Shown here: piece after piece, positions 24,060-31,880 of the stretch
How positions within the stretch are numbered: the first letter of the stretch is position 1
How the letters are laid out: each line of letters begins with the position of its first letter
Position numbers and translations under genes: made by a program
NCBI GenBank assembly: GCA_002450075.1
Contig: DJYJ01000071.1
Coordinates: forward strand, 11,182 to 58,760
Reading direction: 5' to 3'
Length of the DNA stretch: 47,579 nucleotides
Source of the DNA: Clostridiales bacterium UBA6981
GTDB taxonomy: Bacteria > Bacillota > Clostridia > Oscillospirales > Oscillospiraceae
The notes under the pieces: model-generated
Seen by the model: only the letters and a program-made list of their open reading frames with translations
Database searches by the model: none
Told to the model about the DNA's origin: nothing

Positions 24060-25685
24060 TTACCAGGTCATGGAGTCGTCAAAGTCAAGCAGCGAGGGGT
24101 CGAGCGGCTCTTCGTGCATGACGGTGGTCATGTAGTCGTTGATCTGACGGCGGATCTCCGCACGGGAGACGGTACGGCAGTCAGGCAGCGCATGCGGGAT
24201 CCAGAAGGCGTTGATGTTTCTCTTGCGGAACTCGTCCTCGAACAGGCCGTGGACGCCCTGCATGCCCTTGCACTGGAGCTGGTCGTACATCGCGACCATG
24301 TCGCAGTTGAAGCGCTTCATGTAATCCCACAGCTCGAAGATGTGGTGCATGCCGCCGACAGCCATGCGGCGCATCGGCGCCCACATGTGATAGGTGGCCA
24401 TGTCCTCGAGCATGTTGTCGTAAGAGTCGGTGCGGATCTCCATGTCGAACATCAGCGAGTCCATGTTGATGATGGTGTTCAGGCCCCAGCAGTTGTAGGC
24501 CCAGGTGCACCAGTTGGAGAAGTACAGCGGAGCGCAGGACCAGGCGATCACGCGGTGGCGCGTCTGCGGGAAGGGATTGATCTTCTTCTCGACGCACTTG
24601 TACATGATCTTCTTGACCTTTTCGCTGGCCTCTTCCCAGCAGCTGGTCTGGATGCCGTACTGGGTGGAGTAGATGCGGAACAGAGCCTGGGCAACGCCGT
24701 TGATCGGGTAGTAGTCGGTCTTGCTCGCTACGTCCCACTTCTCCCACTCGTCACGCTGCAGCTTGTTCTGGCGCTCGAGGTACTTGACCATGGAATCCCA
24801 GTTGAACGGGACGCCGGTCTGCTCTTCGATGAACTTCCAGCACTCCTCGATCTCGTTCATGCAGTACTTCTTGACCAGCGGGTCGTCGAACTGCATCGGG
24901 ATGGGCAGCGCGAAGAGGGGCTTGTCGGCAAACCAGTCCTGCAGCGTGGAGGTCGAGACAGATGCGTCGCAGGCCTCGTTGCAGGTGATGACCATCGGGG
25001 AGGAATCGGGCACGTCGTCCAGGACGAACAGGCCGGACTCGGCCTGGCACATCGGGCAGGGGTCGCCCGGCAGACCGATGGACTGGACCGCGTCGATGTA
25101 GTTCAGAACGGTGTGGCTGTTGACGTGGCAGGTGACGAAGTAGGGGATCATCTCCATCGGGAGGTACTGATAGCCGGCGTCCTTCCACGGATAGAACAGC
25201 GTGCCGCAGACGGTCTCATTGGCGTAGATCGTGTGCATGTAGGCGTCGTTCTTCTTGCCGCCGTGCAGACGGGTGTCGGCGTTGAAGAAGTTGCAGATCT
25301 GGTGGATCGAGGCGGACACCATCGCGCGGTAGTGCCACGCGGAGGCGGCGAGCGCTTCGCCGCGCATGCCCTGCAGGCCGCGCTCGAACCAGTGGATAAC
25401 GGGCAGATAGGTCTGGCCCATCCAGCGGTAGCGCCAGGTGCCCTTGACGAAGTCGATCGGGTTGTTGGAGAACTTGAGGATATCCAGGACCATGTGCACA
25501 TAGTTGTAGCCCCAGATGTTGTACATGTAGTAGAAGGTGTCCTTGACGCCGCGCCACTCTCTGTGCTTGAGAAGGCCGGTCTTGTCCTCATACAGCTCGC
25601 CGAGACGGCGGCCGCCCTCTTCGGCGGTGTGAGGCTTGCCGTACCAGAAGTCCTTTACGGCTTTGATGGGATTCTTTTTAGCCAT
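24060..25685 (-). CDS. 2-hydroxyacyl-CoA dehydratase, large subunit (541 residues)
   Basis: A member of the HgdB/BcrC-type family by overall pattern, but longer than the usual 380-480 residues. The N-terminal 130 residues are Trp/Tyr-rich (KDFWYGKPH, WRYRWMGQTY). Candidate cluster cysteines are Cys210 and Cys213 (PCPMCQAESG), Cys235 and Cys239 (TCNEACDAS); the second half has SCAPLYFSNWCTWAYNCWG and a family-like AMYDQLQCKGMQGVHGLF. The family removes water from 2-hydroxyacyl-CoA by a ketyl radical mechanism. GGAGGG is 9 nt before the ATG at 25685; the GTG at 25691 overlaps the previous stop and is less likely. It follows the 408-residue subunit with a 2-bp gap. Confidence 0.85.
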   Translation of the reverse strand: MAKKNPIKAVKDFWYGKPHTAEEGGRRLGELYEDKTGLLKHREWRGVKDTFYYMYNIWGYNYVHMVLDILKFSNNPIDFVKGTWRYRWMGQTYLPVIHWFERGLQGMRGEALAASAWHYRAMVSASIHQICNFFNADTRLHGGKKNDAYMHTIYANETVCGTLFYPWKDAGYQYLPMEMIPYFVTCHVNSHTVLNYIDAVQSIGLPGDPCPMCQAESGLFVLDDVPDSSPMVITCNEACDASVSTSTLQDWFADKPLFALPIPMQFDDPLVKKYCMNEIEECWKFIEEQTGVPFNWDSMVKYLERQNKLQRDEWEKWDVASKTDYYPINGVAQALFRIYSTQYGIQTSCWEEASEKVKKIMYKCVEKKINPFPQTRHRVIAWSCAPLYFSNWCTWAYNCWGLNTIINMDSLMFDMEIRTDSYDNMLEDMATYHMWAPMRRMAVGGMHHIFELWDYMKRFNCDMVAMYDQLQCKGMQGVHGLFEDEFRKRNINAFWIPHALPDCRTVSRAEIRRQINDYMTTVMHEEPLDPSLLDFDDSMTW

Positions 25686-25687
25686 GA

Positions 25688-26914
25688 TCACTTGCCCTCC
25701 TGGATATGCTTGATTTCAATACTCTCCACAAAGGCCTGGAAGCGCGTACGCAGCTGGCCGGAGGCGGAGTTGATGTATTCCTTTTCGATCGAGCAAACGG
25801 GGATGCCGTAGTCGCGCTTGAGGATGAAAGTGTCGATGACGCGCTCGTAGCTCCAGTATTCGCAGAACTTGTTGGAGGCGACGATGATGCCGTCGGCGTT
25901 ATACTCCCTGGCGAGGTCGGCCAGTCTCTTCTTGCGGGCGCGCATCTCGTCCTGCGGCATGAAGCGCGGGCAGTTGGAGGTCTTGAGGTAATGCTCGGCG
26001 ATGCATCTCAGCGGGCTCTTGCCCTCCTCGAGCACGATGGGAACGCGGCTCTCGACGGCGCCGTAGCAGAAGCGGTCGCACACGACGAGCGCGCCGCAGC
26101 CCTCGATGAGCTTGGTGAAGTCGGGGTCGTCGTTCTCCGAGCCGGCCAGTACGACCTTGCAGCGGAATTCCTTCTTCAGGTTGGGCTCGCGGGTCTTGAG
26201 CTCCTCGGCCGTCTCGCGCAGATACGGGAGGATGAGGTATTTCGGGCAGACGAGGGAAACGAGCTGGATCACATGGAACTCATAGCCCGTGATCGTGGGG
26301 TTGTCCAGCTTGCGGTAGTCGCCGATCTCGTTGATCAGGCGGCAGACCTCGTTGTGCTCCTCGACGGCCTTGCGGATCGCGTCGTCGGAGACGTCGATGC
26401 CGAAGTGCTCGTGCAGCGGCTCGAGCACGTGGGCGCGCAGTTGGGTCTCAAAGTGCTGATAGCTGTTTTCCGTGTTTTTGAAGGGAATGTCGGTGAATTC
26501 GCAGAAGAAATCATCGTTGTCGATGATACGCATGTCCTCGACGGAGTCGAGGTGCTTCTGCTGGAGATGCTCCTGGAAGCGGCAGGTGGCGGTGCAGGTC
26601 TCGGTCCCCATCTGGGCGTCGAGGAAGTTGTAGCCGCCCTCGAGCGCGCGCTCCATCAGGGAACGGGCATAGTGGCAAACGCGGCCGGACAGATAGTAGG
26701 TCGCGATGTCGGGAGAGGTGCAGCGCGGCGCTCTCAGTCTGACAGAGAAGCAGCCGGGCAGGTCGAGAAGGACTTCAGGCATGAAGTAGCAGGTATAGCC
26801 GATGGCGCGCTTCCCGTCGGCCTTGCCCTGCTGGACGAGCTCATTGTTCGCCTCCTGAAGCAGGTTCTCAAAATAGATGAGATGCTTTAGGTCTTTCAAC
26901 AGATAACCCCCCAT
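25688..26914 (-). CDS. 2-hydroxyacyl-CoA dehydratase, second subunit
   Basis: 408 residues. Family pattern GYTCYFMPEVLL (Cys42) near the N-terminus and MGTETCTATCRF (Cys107, Cys111), with VCDRFCYGAVESR near residue 275 and NADGIIVASNKFCEYWSYE near 345 matching the conserved late motifs (G-x-I-x-x-x-x-K-F-C). Together with the 541-residue chain it should form the heterodimer that binds the substrate CoA ester. The start is uncertain: ATG at 26914 has no ribosome site, while a TTG at 26899 has GGGGGG 7 nt upstream. First gene of the operon, with a promoter at 27008-27036. Confidence 0.88.
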   Translation of the reverse strand: MGGYLLKDLKHLIYFENLLQEANNELVQQGKADGKRAIGYTCYFMPEVLLDLPGCFSVRLRAPRCTSPDIATYYLSGRVCHYARSLMERALEGGYNFLDAQMGTETCTATCRFQEHLQQKHLDSVEDMRIIDNDDFFCEFTDIPFKNTENSYQHFETQLRAHVLEPLHEHFGIDVSDDAIRKAVEEHNEVCRLINEIGDYRKLDNPTITGYEFHVIQLVSLVCPKYLILPYLRETAEELKTREPNLKKEFRCKVVLAGSENDDPDFTKLIEGCGALVVCDRFCYGAVESRVPIVLEEGKSPLRCIAEHYLKTSNCPRFMPQDEMRARKKRLADLAREYNADGIIVASNKFCEYWSYERVIDTFILKRDYGIPVCSIEKEYINSASGQLRTRFQAFVESIEIKHIQEGK

Positions 26915-27007
26915 ATATTTCGATTTTCTGTCAACAGCACGGGACCGGAAAAAGCCTTTGAATCCTCTCTCCTTTTTTCGGGCCCAGTAGTGCCATTCTT
27001 ACCAATA

Positions 27008-27036
27008 ATTTTAACAAAGCGTCATTGCTTTGTCAA
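27008..27036 (-). promoter_or_regulatory. Promoter of the dehydratase operon with palindromic spacer
   Basis: Minus strand: consensus TTGACA (27036-27031), 17-bp spacer, TAAAAT (27013-27008). The predicted start near 27001 leaves a leader of about 87 nt with a second purine-rich AAGGAGAGAGG stretch near 26972 that has no start codon behind it. Confidence 0.85.
27014..27033. promoter_or_regulatory. Inverted-repeat operator candidate in the dehydratase promoter
   Basis: ACAAAGC, 6-nt spacer, GCTTTGT: a perfect 7-bp inverted repeat that fills the spacer between -35 and -10 and touches both. A dimeric repressor bound here would block RNA polymerase. Confidence 0.55.
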
Positions 27037-27061
27037 TTTTAATTCAGCCTCGCGCCTGTCA

Positions 27062-27107
27062 AAAATAAGGCCCCGCAATTGTGGAACATTCCCGAAATTG
27101 CGAGGCC
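27062..27107 (-). terminator. Terminator of the AlaX-type gene operon
   Basis: Stem of 12 bp with one mismatch (27069-27080 with 27096-27107, 15-nt loop), followed on the minus strand by TTATTTTTG. Confidence 0.75.
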
Positions 27108-27134
27108 TCAGTTATACAATTCGACCGAATTTGT

Positions 27135-28286
27135 CTAAAAACGGGTCTGATCAAACCAGTTTTGGATCGTTTTGGCCGGCGCCGAGGCGCTGCCCTGGAT
27201 CATCTCGCCGCGGCCGCCGCCGCGGCCGGAGATTGCGGCGTTGATGGTCTTTGCGTGCGCGCGCAGATCCACGCGCCTGCTGCCGATGATATAGCGCCAG
27301 CCCTCCTCGTCGCTGCCGAGAAAGAGCGCCGCGACGGCGCACTTTTCGCCCAGGCGGTTCACCAGCTCGCGGGCGGCCGCGTCGGAGAGCACCGCGTCGA
27401 AGACGCAGATGTTGCCCTCGGTGGGCTCATACCGCTCGCTCAAAAGCCCGGCATAGCCCATGCTCAGCTCGCCGAGGCGCTCCTTGAGCCGGGTCTCGGT
27501 GTCGAGCAGGCGCCCGACCGCGGGCGCGATCTCGTCGCGCTTTGCGCTGAGCAGGGCGGAGATGACCGTCGCGCTCTGCTGCTTGCGGCGGTAATCGTCG
27601 ATCGCGTCCATGCCGCAGACGAGCGTCAGTCTCACGCCGCCCCGGTGCCGCTCGGCCGTGAGGAGCTTGACAAGGCCGATCTCCCCTGTCGCGGAGACGT
27701 GCGGCGCGCAGCAGGCGCAGCGGTCGACGCCTGCGATCTCGACGATGCGCACCGCGCCGTCGAGCTCCTTCTTGCTGCGGTATGCAAGCGAGGCGAGCTC
27801 CGCCGCGTTCGGGAAATACGCCCGGACGGGCACGTTCGCGCGCACGGCGAGGTTGGCCTCATACTCGACCTCGCTGAGCTGGTCGAAGTCGAGCTCCTTG
27901 TCAAAGTCGATGGTCATGCAATCGTCCGCCATGTGGAAGCCGACGTTATCCACGCCGAATTTTTGGTGCGCGATGCCGGAGAAGACGTGCTCGCCGCTGT
28001 GGTTCTGCATCCGGCGCAGCCGCTTTTCCCGGTCGAGCTCACAGTCATACCGTCCCGGCGCGAGCGCGCGGTCGCAGTAGTGCAGGATCTCGCCGTCGCG
28101 CTCGTGGACGTCGAGGACGCGCGCCTCGCCGATCCGTCCGGTGTCGGCGCTCTGGCCGCCTCCCTCCGGGAAAAAGGCCGTGCGGTCCAGCACGATCTCG
28201 AAGCCTCTCTTCCCCTCGCGGCAGGCGAGCACCTCCGCGTCAAAGGCGAAGAGATGGCTGTCGGCATAGTAAAGCTTTTCCGTCAT
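27135..28286 (-). CDS. AlaX-type alanyl-tRNA editing protein with DHHA1 domain
   Basis: 383 residues. N-terminal AlaRS-like editing fold: DRTAFFPEGGGQSADTG (about 34-50), zinc ligands QNHSGEHVFSG (about 94-104) and CACCAPH (near 184-190). A C-terminal DHHA1 domain follows (about 240-383) ending in the Gly-rich SGRGGGRGEMIQGSA motif. It should hydrolyse Ser- or Gly-mischarged tRNA-Ala in trans. AAAGGAG is 7 nt before the ATG. It is the last gene of a three-gene unit after the nucleosidase, from which it is separated by 12 bp. Confidence 0.9.
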   Translation of the reverse strand: MTEKLYYADSHLFAFDAEVLACREGKRGFEIVLDRTAFFPEGGGQSADTGRIGEARVLDVHERDGEILHYCDRALAPGRYDCELDREKRLRRMQNHSGEHVFSGIAHQKFGVDNVGFHMADDCMTIDFDKELDFDQLSEVEYEANLAVRANVPVRAYFPNAAELASLAYRSKKELDGAVRIVEIAGVDRCACCAPHVSATGEIGLVKLLTAERHRGGVRLTLVCGMDAIDDYRRKQQSATVISALLSAKRDEIAPAVGRLLDTETRLKERLGELSMGYAGLLSERYEPTEGNICVFDAVLSDAAARELVNRLGEKCAVAALFLGSDEEGWRYIIGSRRVDLRAHAKTINAAISGRGGGRGEMIQGSASAPAKTIQNWFDQTRF

Positions 28287-28298
28287 TGTTCTGCTCCT

Positions 28299-28976
28299 TT
28301 ACAGCGCGCGGATGACCGCGTCCGCCACGGCGAGGCACAGCTCCGCCGAACGGTCGACCTCTTTTGAAAACTGCTCGGCGCCGCCCGTGATGCCGTCCGA
28401 GACGGTTTTGATGACGAGGCAGGGCACGAGCGCGCGGTTGCAGGTCAGCACGACGGCCGCGGCCTCCATCTCGCAGATGTCGGCGCCGAAGCGCTCGTGC
28501 AGGCTGCTTTTTGCCTCCCTGCCCTCCACGAACTTGTCCGCCGAGGCGCAGACGACGCGCCGCAGCTCCGGGAAAAGCGCCTGCGCCTTGTCGACCAGGG
28601 CCTTCGTCGTCGGGATGAAGGGCGTGGGATAGGCGGCATAGCGTCCCCTCTCGCAGCCGTCCCAGGCCGAGGTATCGAAGTCATAGTGTACGACGCTTTC
28701 GACCACGACCGTGCGCGCAAGCGCCATCTCCTCCGTCAGGCCGCCGACCACGCCGAAGTTGACGATGAGCTCCGCGCCGTAGACGGCGATCAGCAGCTCC
28801 GTCGCCGCGGCCGCGGCGATCTCCCCCGCCCCGGCGTTGACGATGATAAGGCGATAATCCTCGCCCTCATAGCGGTGCACTTCAAAACCGCCGCACTTTT
28901 CGATCCCCGCCGCGCGGCCGTACTTGGCCAGCACCGCGTCCATTTCGACGGCCACGAGCATTCCGATGGTTTTCAT
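28299..28976 (-). CDS. 5'-methylthioadenosine/S-adenosylhomocysteine nucleosidase-like protein
   Basis: 225 residues of the PNP/UDP phosphorylase superfamily. Opening KTIGMLVAVEMDAVL, VNFGVVGGL near residue 74, CEMEAAAV (about 168-175, purine/ribose binding) and KTVSDGITG with the catalytic Asp near residue 197. Cleaves MTA or SAH to adenine, or a related nucleoside; exact substrate uncertain. AAGGAG, inside the end of the upstream kinase gene, serves as ribosome site, so the two are coupled (6-bp gap). Confidence 0.83.
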   Translation of the reverse strand: MKTIGMLVAVEMDAVLAKYGRAAGIEKCGGFEVHRYEGEDYRLIIVNAGAGEIAAAAATELLIAVYGAELIVNFGVVGGLTEEMALARTVVVESVVHYDFDTSAWDGCERGRYAAYPTPFIPTTKALVDKAQALFPELRRVVCASADKFVEGREAKSSLHERFGADICEMEAAAVVLTCNRALVPCLVIKTVSDGITGGAEQFSKEVDRSAELCLAVADAVIRAL

Positions 28977-28982
28977 CTTTCG

Positions 28983-29486
28983 TTACTCCTTCTGCAATAG
29001 CATTTCCCATTCGGCATCCGAGAGATCGCTGATTTCGACCACCTTGTCCGGATAGGTGGCAAGAAGCTCTCGGATTGCGGGGAGGTTTTTCTTTTGGAAT
29101 TTGTCCGTCCATCTCAGAAGCGCCGTCAGGTCGCGGATCGTCTCTTTTTTTCCCGTCTCCCGGCCGAGCTTTCTTCGGATGAATCTGCGGATGATCCTGC
29201 GCTTACAGAGGCTTACAGGAGGCGAAAGGAGATAGATCCTGTCCGCCTCTTCAAAGCAGCGGGTACACCAGGCGTAATACACGCCCTCGATGATCCAGCC
29301 TTCTTTCTGAAGGATATCGGAAAGAAGCGCATCCCGCTCGGCCGGGTCTCGTTTTTTGCCGTAGGCCTCCGCCGCATCCCATTGGAGATCGTCCAGATCG
29401 CAGTGGGGAACGGCATATTTCCGGGACAGTTTTTCCGCCAGCGTGCTTTTGCCGCTCCCGCTGCCTCCGATGATATGTATTTTCAC
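28983..29486 (-). CDS. Small P-loop kinase (adenylate kinase/FlaR-like)
   Basis: 167 residues from a GTG start. Walker A is GGSGSGKST (7-15); AVPHCDLDDLQWDA follows, then the WIIEGVYY segment typical of the topology modulation/FlaR-like family, and a lid region rich in arginine (CKRRIIRRFIRRKLGRETGKK). The target is unknown; fluoride or nucleotide roles have been proposed for relatives only loosely. GGAGGAG lies 6 nt before GTG; the ATG overlapping it is out of frame (immediately followed by a stop). First gene of the unit with nucleosidase and AlaX-type protein; no convincing promoter is visible upstream. Confidence 0.8.
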   Translation of the reverse strand: MKIHIIGGSGSGKSTLAEKLSRKYAVPHCDLDDLQWDAAEAYGKKRDPAERDALLSDILQKEGWIIEGVYYAWCTRCFEEADRIYLLSPPVSLCKRRIIRRFIRRKLGRETGKKETIRDLTALLRWTDKFQKKNLPAIRELLATYPDKVVEISDLSDAEWEMLLQKE

Positions 29487-29540
29487 ATCTCTCTCCTCCA
29501 CGGCAGCGCCGCGCGACCTGACCGCCGCAGCTGACGCGTT

Positions 29541-29577
29541 TGAAAAAGGCCGAGGGTTGCCTCGGCCTTTTGGTTTT
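29541..29577 (-). terminator. Terminator of serC-serA
   Basis: AAAGGCCGAGG (29545-29555) pairs with CCTCGGCCTTT (29560-29570); GTTG loop. T-runs occur on both strands (TTTTTC on minus). It lies 15 bp after the serA stop. Confidence 0.85.
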
Positions 29578-29584
29578 TTTATTT

Positions 29585-30748
29585 TCAGATCACGCGCACG
29601 CGCAGCACCTCGGGCATGGCGAGGATCTGCTCCGCCGTGTCCCCGCCGATGGGCTGACCCAGGTCGACGATCGTGTAGGCATAGCCGCCGCGCGGCTTGT
29701 TGATCATGTGCTCGACGTTGATGTTCTTGTCGCTGATAAAGTCGAGGATGCGCGTGATCATGCGTGGGACATTGCGGTGGATGACGCACAGACGGCACAC
29801 GCCCATGCGGCTGAGCGAGACGTTGGGCAGGTTCACGCTGTTTTTGATGTTGCCGTTGAGCAGATAGTCATAGATCTGGTTGGCGCCCATGACCGCGCAG
29901 CGGTCTTCGCTCTCGGGCGTGCAGGCGCCGAGGTGCGGCATGACGATCACGTTCCTCTGTCCGATCAGCTTTTCGTTCGGGAAGTCCGTCACATAGCGGG
30001 CGACCCGGCCGCTTTCGATGGCGGCGAGCATATCCTCGTCGCAGACGACCTCGCCGCGCGACTCGTTGATGATCCTCACGCCGTCCTTCATTTTGTCCAG
30101 AGTCTCGGCGCTGATCATGTGGTGCGTCTCGTCGGTATAGGGGACGTTGAGGCTGATATAATCGCTCTTCGAGAGCAGATCGTCCAGCGACTCGGCGCGG
30201 ACGACGTCGCGCGAGAGGTTCCAGGCCGCGTCCACGCTCATGAACGGGTCATAGCCGAGGACGGTCATGTCCAGCGACACCGCGAGATTGGCCACCAGCG
30301 CGCCCGTCGCGCCAAGCCCGATCACGCCCATGGTCTTGCCCATCAGCTCCGGGCCGCCGAAGGCGTTTTTGCCCTTTTCGACGAGCGCGGGGATCTTTTC
30401 TCCCTCGCCGGCGATGGACTTGACCCACGCGATGCTGCCCAGCACGTCGCGCGAGGCCATGACAAGCGAGCACATTTCCAGCTCCTTGACGGCCTCGGCG
30501 TTCGCGCCGGGGCTGTTGAAGACGACGATGCCTTTCTCGGCCAGGTCCTCGACGGGAATGTTGTTATACCCCGCGCCGGCGCGCGCGATGCACAAAAGCT
30601 CGCGATTCGGCTCCATGCCGTGCAGATCCGCGCTGCGGATCAGCAGGGCGTCCGGCGCGTCGATCTCAGCGCCGACGTCGCAGCCGCGGCGTGTCAAAGC
30701 CTCGATCCCCAGCGGGGAGATGCTGTTCATGGTTTTGATCTTAAACAT
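29585..30748 (-). CDS. serA: D-3-phosphoglycerate dehydrogenase with ACT domain
   Basis: 387 residues. NAD-binding GVIGLGATGALVANLA (about 142-157), catalytic Arg in INESRGEVV, Glu near residue 255, and His in MPHLGACTPES (near 280). The C-terminal ACT domain (about 313-387, CVIHRNVPRMITRI...) is the usual serine-sensing module. It oxidises 3-phosphoglycerate in the first step of serine synthesis. It overlaps the end of serC by 8 bp with GAGG inside the serC tail, so both enzymes are translated together. The catalytic core lacks the long intervening domain of some SerA types. Confidence 0.93.
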   Translation of the reverse strand: MFKIKTMNSISPLGIEALTRRGCDVGAEIDAPDALLIRSADLHGMEPNRELLCIARAGAGYNNIPVEDLAEKGIVVFNSPGANAEAVKELEMCSLVMASRDVLGSIAWVKSIAGEGEKIPALVEKGKNAFGGPELMGKTMGVIGLGATGALVANLAVSLDMTVLGYDPFMSVDAAWNLSRDVVRAESLDDLLSKSDYISLNVPYTDETHHMISAETLDKMKDGVRIINESRGEVVCDEDMLAAIESGRVARYVTDFPNEKLIGQRNVIVMPHLGACTPESEDRCAVMGANQIYDYLLNGNIKNSVNLPNVSLSRMGVCRLCVIHRNVPRMITRILDFISDKNINVEHMINKPRGGYAYTIVDLGQPIGGDTAEQILAMPEVLRVRVI

Positions 30749-31823
30749 GTTCCGCCTCGAATTCTCTCATATAGTCGGCCAGCTTCGCCGCGCCCTCAAG
30801 GGGCATGGCGTTATAGAGCGAGGCGCGCATGCCGCCCGTGCTCTTGTGACCCTTGACGCCAAGCAGTCCTCTTGCCGCCGCGCCGGCGACGAAGGACGCG
30901 TCGAGTTCTTTTTTTCCGGTGGAAAAGGTGACGTTCATCAGACTGCGGCTGTCTTTTTGCGCGTGGGGGATAAAGAGACGGCTTTCGTCCAGCACGTCGT
31001 AGAGGAGCGCCGAGCGCTTCTCCGCCCGCTCGCGCATGGCCTCCACGCCGCCCGTTTCCCTGACCCAGTCCAGCACCAGCGAGAACATATAGATGCACCA
31101 GCAGGGCGGGGTGTTGAGCATGGAGTCGGTGCGGATCATGGCGTCATAGCTCATCATCTCGGGCGTAAAGGGCAGCTCGTGCCCGGCGAGATCCCTGCGC
31201 ACGACGACGACCGTGAGCCCGGCGGGCGCCATGTTCTTCTGCGCCCCGGCATAGACGAGGGCGTATCGGGAAAAGTCCACCGGCCGCGTCAGGATGTCCG
31301 AGGACATGTCGCACACCAGCGGGCAGGCCGTCCGGGGGACATACTGCCATTCGGTGCCGTAGATCGTGTTGTTCGCGCAGTAGTAAAAATACTTTGCCCC
31401 GTTCGTGAGCTTCAGCTCCTCCTGCGGCGGGATGCGGTCATGGCCGGTGGAGGAGGTGTCGCAGGCGAGGTGCACGGTGCCGTACTTTTTCGCCTCCTCG
31501 GCCGCGCGGCCGGAAAAGCGGCCCGTCACGGCATAGTCGGCCTCGCCCCCGGCGAGCAGGTTCATCGCGATCGCGGCGAACTGCAGCGTCGCCCCGCCCT
31601 GCAGCAGCAGGATCTCATGGCTCTCCGGGATGTGCAGAAGCTCCCGGAACGTGTTCTTCGCCCTGTCGAAGATCTCCTGAAAAGCGGCGGAGCGATGGCT
31701 CATCTCCATGACGGACATGCCGCTGCCGTTATAGTTCAAAAGCTCCGCCGCCGCTTTTTCCAGCACGCTCTGCGGCATAGTCGAGGGGCCTGCGGCGAAA
31801 TTGAATGCATTCTGTCTGTCCAC
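30741..31823 (-). CDS. serC: Phosphoserine aminotransferase
   Basis: 360 residues, standard length, from a GTG start (AAGGTGA about 6 nt upstream). Opening NAFNFAAGPSTMPQSVLEKAA and the PLP lysine in YAGAQKNMAPAG (near residue 200) identify SerC of the class V aminotransferase family, step two of serine synthesis. A longer frame to 31880 would cross the promoter and is rejected. First gene of the serC-serA operon. Confidence 0.95.
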   Translation of the reverse strand: MDRQNAFNFAAGPSTMPQSVLEKAAAELLNYNGSGMSVMEMSHRSAAFQEIFDRAKNTFRELLHIPESHEILLLQGGATLQFAAIAMNLLAGGEADYAVTGRFSGRAAEEAKKYGTVHLACDTSSTGHDRIPPQEELKLTNGAKYFYYCANNTIYGTEWQYVPRTACPLVCDMSSDILTRPVDFSRYALVYAGAQKNMAPAGLTVVVVRRDLAGHELPFTPEMMSYDAMIRTDSMLNTPPCWCIYMFSLVLDWVRETGGVEAMRERAEKRSALLYDVLDESRLFIPHAQKDSRSLMNVTFSTGKKELDASFVAGAAARGLLGVKGHKSTGGMRASLYNAMPLEGAAKLADYMREFEAEHV

Positions 31824-31851
31824 GCTCTCACCTTCTCTTTGTTTCGTCTTA

Positions 31852-31880
31852 ACTATACCATTTGCGCGCAAAGGGGTCAA
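31852..31880 (-). promoter_or_regulatory. Promoter of serC-serA with perfect palindrome in the spacer
   Basis: Minus strand: TTGACC (31880-31875), 17-bp spacer, TATAGT (31857-31852). The spacer holds the perfect 12-bp palindrome TTTGCGCGCAAA (31861-31872). The -35 box overlaps the last codons of mtaB. Confidence 0.8.
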
